Below are positions 11,106-22,690 of a DNA stretch of 64,000 nucleotides, piece by piece; the stretch's first letter is position 1, and every line of letters begins with the position of its first letter. Under the pieces are notes generated by a model, which was not told where the DNA came from, did no database searches, and worked only from the letters and a program-made list of their open reading frames with translations. The stretch comes from Ischnura elegans (Eukaryota; Arthropoda; Insecta; Odonata; Coenagrionidae), in the NCBI RefSeq assembly GCF_921293095.1, contig NC_060257.1, forward strand, positions 58,316,968 through 58,380,967. Direction: 5' to 3'. Position numbers and translations under genes: made by a program.

Positions 11106-11639
11106 TTCGAGTAATTCACCGCTAAAAACTCGGATTCATCATTTCAGCTGAATTGCCGACAGGTGCTGCCACCCTTCCCTTGCGACTCCCTCTCGAACCT
11201 TGACCTCGCGGGCGATGGCTTATGAGCTTATGGGTGAAAGTAGTCGTGACGACTGGAGAAAGTGTTCCTCCTCAAGACTACCGCGATGAACTAGTTCTCT
11301 TCCGGTAAAGAGAAGAAAGTGGGAACAGTTCCCTTACGAGGCTAGATCTCGCGACTATAATGCAACTGAATCATTACTCAATATTTTTTTAATGCTTTAC
11401 TTGCAATGTGCTCGCCGCTTTCGTCTTGACTAGAGAGGAGAGCTTTTTTTCTACGATGCTGTCAGTTTTTCCACGAGTCTTAAGGGAACTTCGGTACGTA
11501 ATTGGATATCTCACGCCCGATGCTTTGGAGATGGAAAAAGTGCTTCGTCTTTCGTTGTTTTTGTGAGCGTAATTATGTCGTTTGTGGTGCGGACCGGTGT
11601 GAACCCAAAACGATAGTCCCACAAAGTCCTTAGAGAATA
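11106..11639. other. No recognisable feature
   Basis: Mixed-composition sequence with short open frames on the minus strand. No protein family or repeat recognised. Confidence 0.4.
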
Positions 11640-12960
11640 GAAAAATGATAATCATAAGAGAACTCTTTACTTCGAATTAATGATTAAATGAAGGTAAGAG
11701 ACACGCTTTTTCCAAAAGCAATGTAAAATGTACTATAAAATAAGCTTTTTATCACTCGGAGAACTATGCGTGGCTGCAGATAAGGTTTATTAGAGATGAG
11801 TTTAGAAGAGTCGTGCCATTGGCGGATCGGAAAAATCGATTTTTTTCAAATCCATCCGGTCCAGTGAAAAAAAGTTGCGGGACTAATAAAAAATAAGGCC
11901 TAAAAACTTTGAGACCTCTAGGTGAACCCCTGACCCTCGCTCAAACGCCAATTGGGGGGGGGGGGGGTAAAATATCGGAAAATTTAATATTTTATGGTCA
12001 TTCCCTAAACAACTTGCCAAGTTACTGTACACTAGGGCAAAAATTTCGAGCATTTTGACGTATCTGCCACCGTTTAGCCACAAAATGCCAAATTTGAGTG
12101 CGCTTCCGCGAAGAAAATATTCCAACGCCCTCGCAGCGTCGCGGATAGAATAGCGGCAGGCCGCTCCCGTCCCCTCCCCGCTCGCCTCTCCCCCTCCCAC
12201 GCCCCGAATACTGCAATATTCATCCTGCGTATGCTGCTAGGAAGACGTTCATCTTTGATAATGCAAAGAGGCAGATGGTGGAAGGTAAAAAAGAAGGCGT
12301 ATTGAGACGACTTATCCCTTTTTGGCGTCTAGTCATCGCTAAACAAATCGACATTTCGAACTTTTGGAGAAGTGATGAAATAGTCTTGCATTGTTCGCGA
12401 TATTTTTGGATCCGAGAACGCAGTTTTCCGATATTATACCCTCCCCCCCATACATGGCGTTTGAATGGGGGTCAGGGGTTCACCTAGAGGTCTCAAATGT
12501 TTCAGGCCTTATTTTTGATCAGTCCCACAACTTTTTTCATTGGGCCATTTGGATTTGAAAAAAAAATCGATTTTTCCGCTCCGCTCTGCCGTATTAGTGA
12601 GTACGGATTGAAACGCAGTATTTACATCTAAACCTGGTCAGCACAAACGCTTTACGAAAAGCTTGTCTTTTTTTCACTTTTCGGTTATTTTCACTGTCTT
12701 TGGAAAAAGCGTGTTTATGTTATTTTTTTAAATATTTATTTTCTACTTTTTTGTGGTTACTCATGTATTCGACTAAACCGGAGGCGTCAAAGACATTTCT
12801 GCCGACATTTTCATTTGGAAGAAATTTTAGAATTTTTCATATTTATATCGGTATCATCTGCGCGCATTTGAAAAAGATGCGTTTGGGTTATCTTAGACAG
12901 TCTTTTAGGGATAAAACTTGCTAATAATGAACGTAAGAGGAAGAAGTTGCTAATTGCGAC
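11640..12960. mobile_element. Foldback element family FB-A, copy 1 (with nested element)
   Basis: The left arm (11,640-11,824) and right arm (12,608-12,960) are inverted relatives. Both carry the AAAGCGTGTT / ACTTTTCGG block and an ATTGG.ACGCA junction towards the centre. Two other copies with the same layout lie at 16,880-17,900 and 44,440-45,080, and a one-armed piece at 18,770-19,390. In this copy the centre is occupied by another inverted-repeat element (11,825-12,607). The arms are diverged and non-coding. Confidence 0.6.
11825..12607. mobile_element. Nested element with ~180-bp terminal inverted repeats
   Basis: The left arm (about 11,825-12,005) and right arm (about 12,415-12,605) pair over most of their length. 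They share CGGAAAAATCGATTTTTT near the tips, GACCTCTAGGTGAACCCC in the middle and a G-run near TATCGGAAAA at the inner end. The central ~400 bp is GC-richer and non-coding. I see no convincing TSD. Confidence 0.65.
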
Positions 12961-13249
12961 TCCGTAGTTCGCAATTTCTTTTAAACTATGAGAGTGATTG
13001 GTTTGAGGTGACGTTTAAGCCTGTGTGAACATTATTTGTCCATTAAAGATAGCTTTAATCACCAAACTCCATTTATGTTGCTTAATACTGCAATGTCTGC
13101 CGTAGAAACAAGAAAGGTTCGCCCCTCTAGTATGAGGAACTTTCAATAAAAAAGAAGTCGAGAATTTACAATCGCGATTCGGCAGGGTGAAGTATTTTGC
13201 GATAGGGCTGCTTTTTTTCTGTGGTTCGTTCACTAATCATATAGATGGG

Positions 13250-13440
13250 TCGGGTTGGTGTGATGGCTGGAGTGTCGACTTCACACCCCGTGGGCCTGGG
13301 TTCAAACCCTGGCGAGGAATTTTCAAAGGTTACGCGATCCTTGTTTGAGTGTTGTGTGGAGGGAAGTTCAAGTGTTGCACTCCGTCCGCCGTGGTCATCT
13401 ACTAAACAGTACTAGTACTAGTAGGCTCCTTTCGTTAAAT
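13250..13440 (+). mobile_element. tRNA-derived SINE, family B
   Basis: A tRNA-like head with a GTGTGATGGCTGG A-box-like segment and B-box GGGTTCAAACCC is followed by a body containing ACTCCGTCCG. The same head and body occur at 53,712-54,017 on the other strand, where the body is more complete. The 3' part is cut short near GGCTCCTTTCG. Confidence 0.65.
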
Positions 13441-13454
13441 ACTGGCTAAGGAGG

Positions 13455-13835
13455 CACTTTAAGAGGAAAAATCATTCGCCTGGACCATCTAGTCCTGTCA
13501 AGTCTACAAAGTTTCACGGAGGGGATTGACGCCTCGGTAGCTTAACTGGCTTAACCCAAAAAATGTTTGCGTTGCCATAGTAATTAGGGAGTTGCGACCC
13601 CCAATTTTATGGACAAAAAGATCTTAAAATTGTCTCCCCTACCAGCTACTAAATTATTGCAGATTTCTTCTGAAACACCTGACATCAAGACCTTTTTATT
13701 TTACATTGCCTAACACCTTACCATGGTTAACACGACACTTTTTTGGATCATTCCCCGGCCAGAAATAGAGATGGTCGGGTTCGATTCTCAGTCAAAACGA
13801 ATGATTTTTCCTCTTTAGAATTTTGCACATCATAG
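13455..13835. mobile_element. Composite tRNA-like element, copy III, split
   Basis: A minus-strand tail remnant (about 13,460-13,486) is followed by the plus-strand head GACGCCTCGGTAGCTTAACT (from 13,527). The head is interrupted near 13,553. The rest of the plus module, with TCGGGTTCGATTC and the AATGATTTTTCCTC tail, resumes near 13,745. The interrupting sequence belongs to foldback family FB-B. Confidence 0.5.
13553..13750 (+). repeat. FB-B arm fragment containing an unoccupied MITE site
   Basis: Homologous to 15,560-15,935. Both contain TTGCGTTG, GTTGCGACCCC, CTGACATCAAGACC and ACATTGCC. Here TTACATTGCC runs directly into TAACACC (TAA at 13,711-13,713). In the 15.7-kb copy a 177-bp MITE sits at exactly that TAA. 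Confidence 0.75.
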
Positions 13836-14107
13836 AAAGTCTTTTGAGGATAATAAGGTATTGATAATTAACTTTATAGTTATAAGTTTACTAATTATGA
13901 TTTCGTGCAGCTCCAGATCTACTGATAAAATGAGCTTCTGAGGAACAATATCTCATGCGCTAAGGTTGAGATTTTCATGAGATACCTAGAGGTATACCTC
14001 ACTGAACATGGTTTACGCTATAACACGAATGGGGCATAATATTGCTTTATATTGGTCCAAGCAGCCTTCCTACTTTGCCTCGACTAAGGAGCATGCCTAA
14101 ACTTTCA

Positions 14108-15720
14108 GTTATATACCTTTTTATAAGCTTGGGAAAAGCAAAGAAGGACCCAATAGGGTAGTTTCCTTCATCAAAGAAAACGAAAGGCATTGATTGCGAT
14201 TCGTTACCCACCATTAGTGTATTCATAATACACAAATTATTTGGTTTTTGAAATACCGATTTTGACGAATGGCAAGGGTCAAATTTTATCCTCATTTGAA
14301 AAAGGCCAGATTGGCGCCCATGCGATTCCACTCCGCATGACGTCACAGGGACCTAGTTTCTACACGAGAGGATAGGAGTTATGCATCGTCTGAGGTTACC
14401 AATGCATGCATGAGGCACAGAGCTCAGGGAAACATGTCTTAATAATCACCTATTAAAACTGGCTAAGTTCGGAAAGTTTTCTTCGTTTGATAAGGTATTA
14501 ATAAACCTTTTTTAAGCCAAGCGCTACCTTGCAGCAAGGTACTCAGCTATCCGCTAGCATCCTGCGACGTATCAGCGCTAAGCCTCGCCTCAAGGTCACC
14601 TCACCGGGCGGGAGGGGAACCAGAAATACGACGTACGGAGATATTTCCCGGCATTCATACTTAAGCGTCGCGTTTTCGCGCGCTTGAAAATTTTCACTTT
14701 TCATTTAATCGCGAAAAATAGATGTTGTCATTTAAAAATCTAAAAGCGTGAAATACGTACTCCAGGAGTAATAATCTTTCTATTAAAGCAATAAAAAATA
14801 ATAGGAAACCACCCTATTCACCGTAATAAATTCATCAAATCATTGGCTCTATAATTGATCTTAATATCCTGGATTTAAGATCGCTGTGCCGTATCAATTG
14901 TACTGTTACCCGTAGATATGAAATAGCCTCTAGAAAAGTCAGCCTATAGCGCACAAATTGTAAAGTATACTGTGTATTTCAGGAGGAATCAGCAATACTT
15001 CAGGAGGTGGTAAGGGTGGTAAATTTAAAGCATTTTTGTTCTATAAACATGGGGTCGCAACTTCTTAGTTACTGAGCCATAGCAACGCAATCAATATCAA
15101 AACGGGTGAGATTGCGCAATCGTATTGTTGATACTCGTTCAAGTTCCTCGTTTTATTAAGTTCAAAGATGACGATTGAGGTGTTGAGAAGGCAAGGGGCA
15201 CAAGTGATTTTTTTTCTTAACAATGTTAGGTGCAGTTAATTGTTAAAAGAAATATGCAAAAACTTGGTTGCCAAGGAATACGAGTGAGTCCCTGTTCTGT
15301 ACTGACATCGAGTGGAATATAAAATGCTCTACTAAATATCTAATTGATCTCGTTTGCTTTCTTTACCTGTTATCTGCACCTAAATCTGTTTATAAAACAG
15401 AAATCACTTGTACCCCTTGGCTTCTCACCCACTCAGTTGTAATCACACGTTTTCGTCAAACCTTAATTATGTCCTTAAAAATCCAGAGTAGGTATTAAGT
15501 AAAATCTCGAAAAGGCTGGATACTCAAGAAAAACCGTTTTCGTGGTAGCAATAAAGTGCATCCAAAAAAGGTTTGCGTTGTCACAGGTCGGTAACTAAGA
15601 AGTTGCGACCCCGTATTTATGGATAAAAAATGCTTAAAATTATCTCCCTTATCAACCACTGAAGTATTGGCGATTTCTTCTAAAACTACTGACATCAAGA
15701 CCTTTTATTTTACATTGCCT
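14108..15720 (+). mobile_element. Foldback element family FB-B, copy A
   Basis: Homologous in inverted orientation to 56,310-57,200. Inside the element about 100-140 bp around GGGGTCGCAACTTCTTAGTTAC (15,052-15,075) are repeated inverted at 15,588-15,611, so it is a foldback. It is interrupted by an ISL2EU-like MITE (14,155-14,815), and a PIF-like MITE sits at its right side. No coding frame is conserved between the two copies beyond short accidental ones. Confidence 0.65.
14155..14815 (+). mobile_element. ISL2EU-like MITE, copy 3
   Basis: A 661-bp copy with ends AGGGTAGTTTCC and GGAAACCACCCT. Flanks read CCCA-AT on the left and AT-TCACC on the right. The FB-B copy at 57,158-57,161 reads through without the MITE as CCCAATTCACC on its minus strand. 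That gives direct evidence for a 2-bp AT duplication at an AATT target. Confidence 0.9.
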
Positions 15721-15722
15721 AA

Positions 15723-15899
15723 AGGCCGCTATACACGGCGAATGATTTCATTCGCATGATCATTCACCGTGTATAACGAAAAAATTCGCGAATGAACCGT
15801 CATGCGCATGATCATTCAGTGAAAATTATAACTAATGTTCTATTTTGCTCGCATGCTCCTGTGAATTATCACGTGATCATTCCCCGTGTATAGGGGCCT
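15723..15899. mobile_element. PIF/Harbinger-like MITE with TAA TSD
   Basis: A 177-bp element with ends AGGCCGCTATACACGG and, inverted, AGGCCCCTATACACGG. TAA flanks it at 15,720-15,722 and 15,900-15,902. The related sequence at 13,701-13,720 shows the empty site with a single TAA. TWA duplications are typical of PIF/Harbinger. Internally it repeats GCATGATCATTC. Confidence 0.9.
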
Positions 15900-15948
15900 T
15901 AACACCTTACTACGTTTAACACGACACTATTTTGTAACATACCCTCAG

Positions 15949-15975
15949 TTTTTTTTTTTTTTTTTTTTTTTTTTT
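15949..15975 (+). repeat. Poly(T) run
   Basis: Twenty-seven consecutive T. It could be the inverted poly(A) tail of a retrotransposed sequence, but no attached element was recognised. Confidence 0.8.
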
Positions 15976-16879
15976 AAGGGATACCTGTGTATTTGTTGGT
16001 GTCATCATGCGACCATTTTATCCGTCATCCGACGCTGCATCATCTCATTTAACCCGCTTTATGCGTTTCAAAACGCAATATGGCCTTCGAAGAGGCAAAC
16101 CCTGGCCCAAATGTCACAATATCTGCCCGGGGCAGTCCTCTTACTTAGTGCCTCGATCTCTTTGGCAATACAAGCGCATTGTCCTCAGTGTAGCTTCTAG
16201 AAATGAGACCATGGGTGCGGGCTTCTTAGAAATGCAGATACGAGGAACGTGGAAAAGATAGAACTCTCAGACTGTCTACCGGAGTATAAATTGTATCGAT
16301 GACATAAGCATGGATGGATTTATACCGAGGTTATTATTTTATTATGAAGTTTAAAGCGAGTACTCATACTGGATTTCTATCTTCAATCTGGATGCACACT
16401 CGTCAAGAAAACAAGTTTACGAACAACAACCTAACAAAATGAACTTCATGCAAGTCTCCCATCACAATAAAATAAATAGAATAGGCTCCTTTAACGTATT
16501 TATTAAGTAAGCACAACCGCTTTTGGAAGTACGTATTCAATTGAGAATACATGTTGGAAAATTTCTAAGACAGAATATACTGAAATCTCAATTTCATGAA
16601 TTCCAATTTGTAAAGAAATAATATACGGAAAATCAGAATTTACAGATGAAACCTCATTTGAAGTAGAGTTTGAAAAACTAGTTGTGCTTTTCCACATTTT
16701 TTATCAGTTCTTAGAATCTTGAACAGTTATCGAATGTCACAAGTTTTGCCAAGATTAACTTAACCACTACTGCACCACAGCTACCACTTTCATCAGATTT
16801 CACAATCTTTAAAAGTTATCGAAGAGCACAAGTTTTTCCATGAGTAATAGAACAACCACACCAACAGAAAATATTTCAC
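15976..16879. other. No recognisable feature
   Basis: Two overlapping short open frames at 15,886-16,261 have no recognisable motif. The remainder is AT-rich. Confidence 0.4.
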
Positions 16880-17900
16880 ATGCCTTCATCAAAGAAAGAC
16901 TTCTTTAAATGATTAATGAAATACTTAAACATTTAGAAAAGAATCAGGGAACGTATTAAGTTTCAGATTCGTTTCTAGCGAGTTTATTGACGGGGTAACT
17001 ATGACCTATTGCGGAAATTTTCTATTCTTTAGAGGAGTTTTTTTTTATTTCAACTTTGTTTTCTATGTCAATTTCACCAAAAAAACAAAGGAGTGTGGTT
17101 ATAAAAAAATAAGAATCGTTTGAAAAAAGAGAAAAATAAAAGTGGTTTAAAAAGGACGTTTTTTTTCATTAATCGTATAAAATGCATTAAAAAGTAAAAA
17201 AAAGCTTGTCGTTACTTGTAGAATAAAATAGTGGGTGCGGATTAGGTGTATTAGAAATGAGTTTAGAAGAGTCTGATTGGTGAGCATTGGCAGGGGCGGA
17301 TCAAGGATTTTTTCTGGGGGGTGGGGCGCAAAGGTCTGACAGGTCTTCTCATATTTGAGATTAAAAACAAAATACAACCATTACTCTAGAAAATATTCTA
17401 TTTGTTTTGATATAAAAGTTATTTATATTAAATTAAATGATTGAGGCTGCGTAATACGCAAAACAAAACGAACGTAATGATAACCGTATTGAAAATCTTG
17501 TATATTTTTTTATCGTCTGGGGAGGCACGTACCCCCGTGCCCCTCCCCCCTTAATCCACCTATGAGCATTGGCACGCAATATTAATATCTAAAAATAATC
17601 ATTACCCGTTTAATTTTTCCAGTCCTGAAAAGCGTATTTTTTTACTTTTTGGTAAATTTTATACTGTTTTTGGAAATAGCATGTTTTTTAAAATAATTTT
17701 ATTGTCTACTTTTCAGAGTTGAACCATCGAATCGATTAAAAGTAGGATATTCAAGAAACTTCTGCCAAAAGTAAATTTTAAATGAAAAACAAAAATAAAA
17801 TTATAACAATCTCATTCTATTGAAAAAATTTAAAACTATTTTTCCACGTGGAAATTTAGTTAATCAATTAGATGACAATGGAAAAACGTATTCAAATGTC
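16880..17900. mobile_element. Foldback element family FB-A, copy 2
   Basis: The left arm (about 16,880-17,290) and right arm (about 17,565-17,900) are inverted relatives of each other and of the arms at 11.6-13.0 kb. They share GTAGACAATAAA-type and TTTTACTTTTTGG-type blocks. The central GAGCATTGGCA is split by a hAT-like MITE whose TSD is AGCATTGG. Confidence 0.6.
17291..17564 (+). mobile_element. hAT-like MITE with TSD AGCATTGG
   Basis: A 274-bp element starting CAGGGGCGGATCAAGG and ending TTAATCCACCTATG. Exact 8-bp repeats AGCATTGG flank it at 17,283-17,290 and 17,565-17,572. It is related at both ends to the elements at 22,998 and 43,545 (CAGGGGCGGAT.. type). It is nested in the centre of FB-A copy 2. 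Confidence 0.85.
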
Positions 17901-17920
17901 TAATGACTGAATATTGTTAA

Positions 17921-18373
17921 AGCCTGAATCACACGATCATTTTTTTTCGTCGCGAAAGTGATCACTATCGAGATCACTTTTCCCGTCGCGAAAAGCAATC
18001 GCTCTAGTGATCATTTTTCTGAATCACACGGTCACTCTCGCCGTCGCTTTTCGCATCATTTCCGATATCACAGCTCGTTGTCATAGGACCCACATCACGA
18101 AATTATGTAGCGTGTTTGTTTATTTATGTCGTTCCCACAATTGTCAAACGTTGCGCTGCAATCGCTCCATAGGGGAATGCGTTCCGATTGGCTGATATGG
18201 GGTTTTAGTGACGGTTTTAGCGACGGAAAAAGCGACCGGACGAGTGATGAAAAATAGCGATGGGAATCCTCATCGCAATCGCGAAAAACAATTGCCGGCG
18301 ACGATCATTTTGCGCAGTGATCGCGATAGTGATCACTTTCGCGACGAAAAAAAATGATCATGTGATTCAGGCT
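17921..18373. mobile_element. PIF/Harbinger-like MITE with 50-bp TIRs
   Basis: A 453-bp element with TIRs starting AGCCTGAATCACACGATCAT. The two arms match over about 50 bp with one change. TAA flanks both sides (17,918-17,920 and 18,374-18,376). The interior repeats GATCACT and TCGCGA and is rich in small inverted repeats. A diverged relative lies at 22,008-22,394 and a piece at 18,554. Confidence 0.85.
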
Positions 18374-18553
18374 TAAGCAAGTTAAGGTTACTTGACTTAC
18401 TTAAGTTAAGTTTATCTTAGACAAGTTAATGTTAACTTAACTGACTTAACTTAAGTAAAATTTTTACACGGTGACCCTTCGACTTCTATCAGCGGCAACG
18501 GTGAATTGCCCGCAAACGGCAAAATCCGGCAATAGCATCCATCTGATCAATTA

Positions 18554-18700
18554 AGCCAGAATCACACGAGCATATTTTCCGTCCCTCAGAATGATAGCTC
18601 CAGCGATAGGTTTTCAGGGACCAAATACATGATCACTCGACCCATCATTTTCTGAATCACATAGTTATTCCCACCGTTTTTCCAATGGTAAATCCATCTC
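18554..18700 (+). repeat. PIF-like MITE fragment
   Basis: Begins TTA-AGCCAGAATCACACG and continues with TTCCGTCCC and CTATCGCTGG-type blocks seen in the element at 22,008-22,394. The right end is missing. Confidence 0.5.
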
Positions 18701-18769
18701 TTCCCGTATGTATAACCGTCGTTCAATTACAATCGCCGTAATTAATGATTGGCACGCTATATATATCTT

Positions 18770-19390
18770 AACATAATCATCACCCACGCGTTGTTCTCTA
18801 AGTAATGAAAAGCGAATTTTTTTTTTAGCTTTTTAGTGCATTTTATAGTGTTTTAGAAAGAACTGTTTTTTTCAATCTTTCATATCTTTTTTTTCTACTT
18901 TTAGGGGTGAATCGTGTAATAGATTAAACCAGACCTATTAAAGAAATTAAAAAAAAATAGGAGGAAGAAATACCAACATTAATCGTCTTCATCTTGCTCG
19001 CATTTGGAAAATTTAACTTAATACTTCTCATATTTGCTCAGATTTCGTCTACCAAAATCCTTTTTTTTTTGACAATTTCTTAGGTGACTTTTAATGGAAA
19101 CCATTTCTTCAAAGTGCACCAAAAAGTGGTCCCTTCTTAAATACAGCACCCTTACCAAAAAGTCCCCTTGCATCCAATAATGCACCTGCAGGAGAACTCA
19201 TGATGAAATCACAGTGAAAATAACGCCAGCTGTTGAGAAAATTCAAAACTATTTTTCCGTAGGGAAATTAAACTAATTAGAGCACAAAGAATAAAATTGC
19301 AAATGTATGATTTTTGAAAATTGTATTGTTTTTTGAAGCAAGCTGCTGTGCAGATTTTCAAGCCTATCCGACCATCGGAAGTGGGATAAA
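18770..19390. repeat. FB-A one-armed fragment
   Basis: Shares the AAAAGCGAATTTTTT and TAGATTAAACCAGA blocks with the FB-A arms. Its right part (19,215-19,390) matches 44,455-44,615 in inverted orientation, including GTGCTCTAATTA. Confidence 0.55.
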
Positions 19391-20315
19391 ATTAATGAAA
19401 AGAATCCGTCTGTGAAATAGACAAAGATAGGCAATTCAAAGCATATAATCGCGGTACTTATGACTAATACCTACAGGACTCAGTGAAGCCAAGGCAAGCA
19501 ATGGCAGCTTTCAAGCCTAAACGTAATAATACTTAAATAGAATGATATATAGTTGTGAAAGAGTGAATTAATTCGTACAAAAGGTGTCATAATAACCACT
19601 CCGCCAGTAACAGTACAAGAAAAAATCCGCGGTTCTAGCGTTAAATCATTTCTCCTTTGACTGAATTCCACAAATTTAAGCTGCATACTGCGGAGTTCAC
19701 GCATTCTCTATGTATTAGCATGACGTTGAAATACCTATTATGGAACAACTGTTATTATCTCCATGTTTCATTAACTTTTTTTGAAATCAGAGTCATACGG
19801 ATAAATCCTTTCAATTCCTTAAGAAAATGTTTTGAAAACACCTTCACTTCATTTCTCAAGTCCACAATTCCTCTGCCTAATGTACCGAGGGTAAATATTT
19901 AACGTTCCTTGAATTTTCTCTTCTAATTTGAGTACGCCTCTAAGATATTGATCATTTCAATGTTGGATGAATCATCTGAGGATTTTGAAAGCGAAAAAGT
20001 TGCACTGCTATTGGAAGAGGGACTCATTTGTATTTTCTGGATAATTTCAAGGCAACTGAGCCTTTCTCGTGACTTGTCTCTTATAAACACGAAGCAAACC
20101 TTTGATTAAGGTCTTAGTGTGCACTAAGGTTCTTTATGCTCAATGTTACGATATTATTGTTAGTCCAGAATTCAAAATAAATAATCTTTTCGGCGAATCT
20201 AACGAATTGAAGTAAAAAATGTATTGACACCAATAAAAGTGACCACACAATACATATGCACATTTACATTTCAATCCCCATGAAATTTTTATGCCTACAT
20301 CAGTTGCACTGTATA
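19391..20315. other. No recognisable feature
   Basis: AT-rich non-coding sequence with several short chance open frames on both strands. Confidence 0.4.
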
Positions 20316-20480
20316 AGAATGGAGAAGGTAAGGTGTACGGAGTGGAGGAGGAACGACGAAGTGCTAGATATGGTGGGTGAGGAGAGGCGGCATCTAGGTG
20401 ATGTACGGATGAGACAAAAGGTATGGATGGAGCGAGTGCTGAGCGGGGAGGGGATGTTGAAAATTGTGTTAGAGGATAGA
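20316..20480 (+). pseudogene. LINE ORF2 C-terminal fragment
   Basis: The plus frame reads a peptide with ..WRRNDEVLDMVGEERRHLG.. followed by RQKVWMERVLSGEGMLK. This follows the pattern after the reverse transcriptase of RTE-like insect LINEs (NEEVL.R.GE.R.LL, then a G-H-I-L-R-like segment and a GLLK-like segment). The related LINE pieces at 55,446-56,300 and 61,056-61,345 show the same order. Only about 55 residues survive and the GHILR core is mutated. The RT domain is absent, so this is a dead 3' remnant. Confidence 0.6.
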
Positions 20481-20481
20481 T

Positions 20482-20543
20482 TATCATGTTGGCAATTATC
20501 GGTTTCCAAGCGCACTTGGAAATCAATCATTACCAACATGATA
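20482..20543. repeat. 62-bp near-perfect hairpin
   Basis: Outer arms TATCATGTTGG and CCAACATGATA are exact. The inner arms TTTCCAAG and CTTGGAAA close on a 4-nt loop, with a few mismatches between. It begins just after the LINE fragment. It could be a tiny foldback element or a chance structured RNA. Confidence 0.7.
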
Positions 20544-21127
20544 AAGCCCCATAATGTGGTACAAAGACTTTGTAAAGCAAAGTGAAAAACAAAGTTTTCC
20601 TCTACACTATGTTAAAAACACGTAAAAAATAGGACATTTTAATTGTTTATTTAAAAGTAATAGAAATTATCATTATAATTATAACTTTCACTGCAATGTA
20701 TTTTAAATTTTTTTACAATGGAATGACTTCAATTTAAGCATTTTTAAAAATAACGCAACAGTGGCAAAAACTTGTCAATTTAAAAAAAAAGGGAAAATTT
20801 TATTGAGATTATTTTGTTTAAAATTGATAGACGTCTGCTGCTTTAAAAAATTGCTTAGAAATAAAATTATTTCAGTATTGTGATCACTGGTTATTCTATA
20901 ATTTGAAAATTTAATCATTTTTCCCAGATTTAAAAGTGAAAAATATCATTTTTGGCCAGCTTTTTTCGATTTCAGCCCACTGTGCGGCGTAATTGGATTA
21001 CTGTGTCGCGGTTCATTCTTTTTTTCTCTAATCTGATTTCAATGGCTTCCCAGACGATGCAATCCAAGTAAACCGTGGATCGGTGGAGAATTTTCGTTTT
21101 TTTTCCAAGTGAACTTTGCGGCCGTGA
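20544..21127. other. AT-rich interval with a CACAGTGG-type repeat end
   Basis: Mostly AT-rich. Near 20,950-20,990 the minus strand reads CACAGTGGGCTGAAATCG followed by AAAAAAGCTGG. This block also occurs on the plus strand at 32,199 and 46,279, so it is one terminus of a dispersed repeat whose other end I could not find. Confidence 0.5.
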
Positions 21128-21130
21128 AAA

Positions 21131-21362
21131 AGGCCGTTTTACACGGGGCACGGAATTGCGCAGGTTAGAGCTGCATTAATGTCTAAAATGGCGCGGAATT
21201 TCGCGAATGCATGGACGAAATTAGAACGGGCTATTTTGCCATCTCACGTCCACGCATTCTCGCATGTGTTCCAGCAATTCTCCGCTTTACACGACGCAAT
21301 TTTGATTGCGCCTTCGCACGTACGTCAGATTGCGCAATTCCGTGTACCGTGTAAAACGGCCT
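21131..21362. mobile_element. PIF-like MITE, AGGCCGTTTTACACGG family, copy 1
   Basis: A 232-bp element with TIRs AGGCCGTTTTACACGG. TIR similarity extends inward through GAATTGCGCA. AAA precedes it and TAA follows, so the expected 3-bp TSD is one base off. Copy 2 at 54,545-54,778 has the same ends in the opposite internal orientation. Confidence 0.75.
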
Positions 21363-21365
21363 TAA

Positions 21366-22005
21366 GGCTGTGCTCGGCCAAAGCTGACTTATCTGGTTCC
21401 CTAATCCAGGTGAAGCCCTCGTGTGCAATATTTCCTCCCCTTTATCCGACGTAGGTCGTTCCACGCTCATGAAGTATTCCGTATACGAATGCGATACAGT
21501 ATTTAGATCGATTTCAGTTTGTTGATATTTGACTCATGTTTTTTTTGGAGGAGTGCTAAACTTTTTTTCAGAAATTAAATGTACGTTTATAATATTGAAT
21601 TACTTTTTAAAAGAAGGTTTATGTGAATCGTCTTTGTTCAAGAGTACTTAATGTAAAAATGTTATCATGCTCTTTTTCTTCTATAGGTATATCAGCTCTA
21701 TAGCCAGAGTATGGCTTTTAAAATAAATATCTTAAATTTTACTTTACCTTCATAGATCCTGAAGTTTTGTGTTGATTGAATTGAATCACATAAACCTCCT
21801 TTTCATGTATTCGTTCGGTCCCGTGATCAATTTTCCCTAGATCATTAACGCACTCTGATTCTACCGAAAGTTTACAGTATTTGATGTCTAATTAGTGACG
21901 AGAGCTTACATCCCTGGCCTCAAGGTATTTATAAATTTATACTTACCAAGGTCTTGGTCAAATAAAAAAACGACGGTCTTCGTATTGTATAATATCAAAA
22001 GTATT
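21366..22005. other. No recognisable feature
   Basis: AT-rich, no element or gene seen. Confidence 0.4.
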
Positions 22006-22007
22006 GT

Positions 22008-22394
22008 CTTAATCACACGATCATTTTTTCCATCCCTTTCGAGGGACAGCTTCAGCGATCGCTCCAATGATGGCGGAAAAGATGATCGTCTCTCACGATC
22101 ATTGTCCGCGATAGCTCAAGGGATGGGAATCCCATCCCTTTTTTCATCACTCGGCACGTCCCTTTTTCCGTCGCTATTATCGTCTTTCAGCCAATCAGAA
22201 CGCACGGCCTCCAACAACGACAATGACAGTTATTTTAATACGGAAAGTGGCGGAATAAGCGATGGAAAAAGGGACGGCGGTATAACCGTGTGAATCAGAA
22301 AATTATGCGTCGAGGGATTAATATATTGGTTCCTGAAAACCTATCGCTGGAGTTATCATTCCGAGAGACGGAAAATTTGATTGTTTGATTCACA
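22008..22394. mobile_element. PIF-like MITE, AATCACACGATCAT family
   Basis: A diverged relative of 17,921-18,373. The left end reads AATCACACGATCATTTTTTCC, with a corresponding inverted right end near 22,360-22,394. The 132-codon open frame from 21,895 is made of this inverted-repeat sequence and is not a gene. Confidence 0.6.
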
Positions 22395-22690
22395 CTTGAG
22401 GAATTTGAGAACGCTGTCATTCTTCTCAGTGTCTCAATTCCACGGCATCTCTGCCTGATGTACGGAGAGGAAATAAATTCAATTCCTTCATACCTTTCGG
22501 CATTTATGAGTTAATTCACTTTATAAATATGACGTTCTTTTTTTAAATTTGTCCTGGAAGCATTTTTCACAATGAGAAAACGAAATGGCCAATTAATTGT
22601 CTTCAAAAGGACAATTTTCGCGCCTTTATGACGAAGAAATGTCATTCAAAATTGAGACCCATGCCCATACATTATCTTAACTTATGTCAT

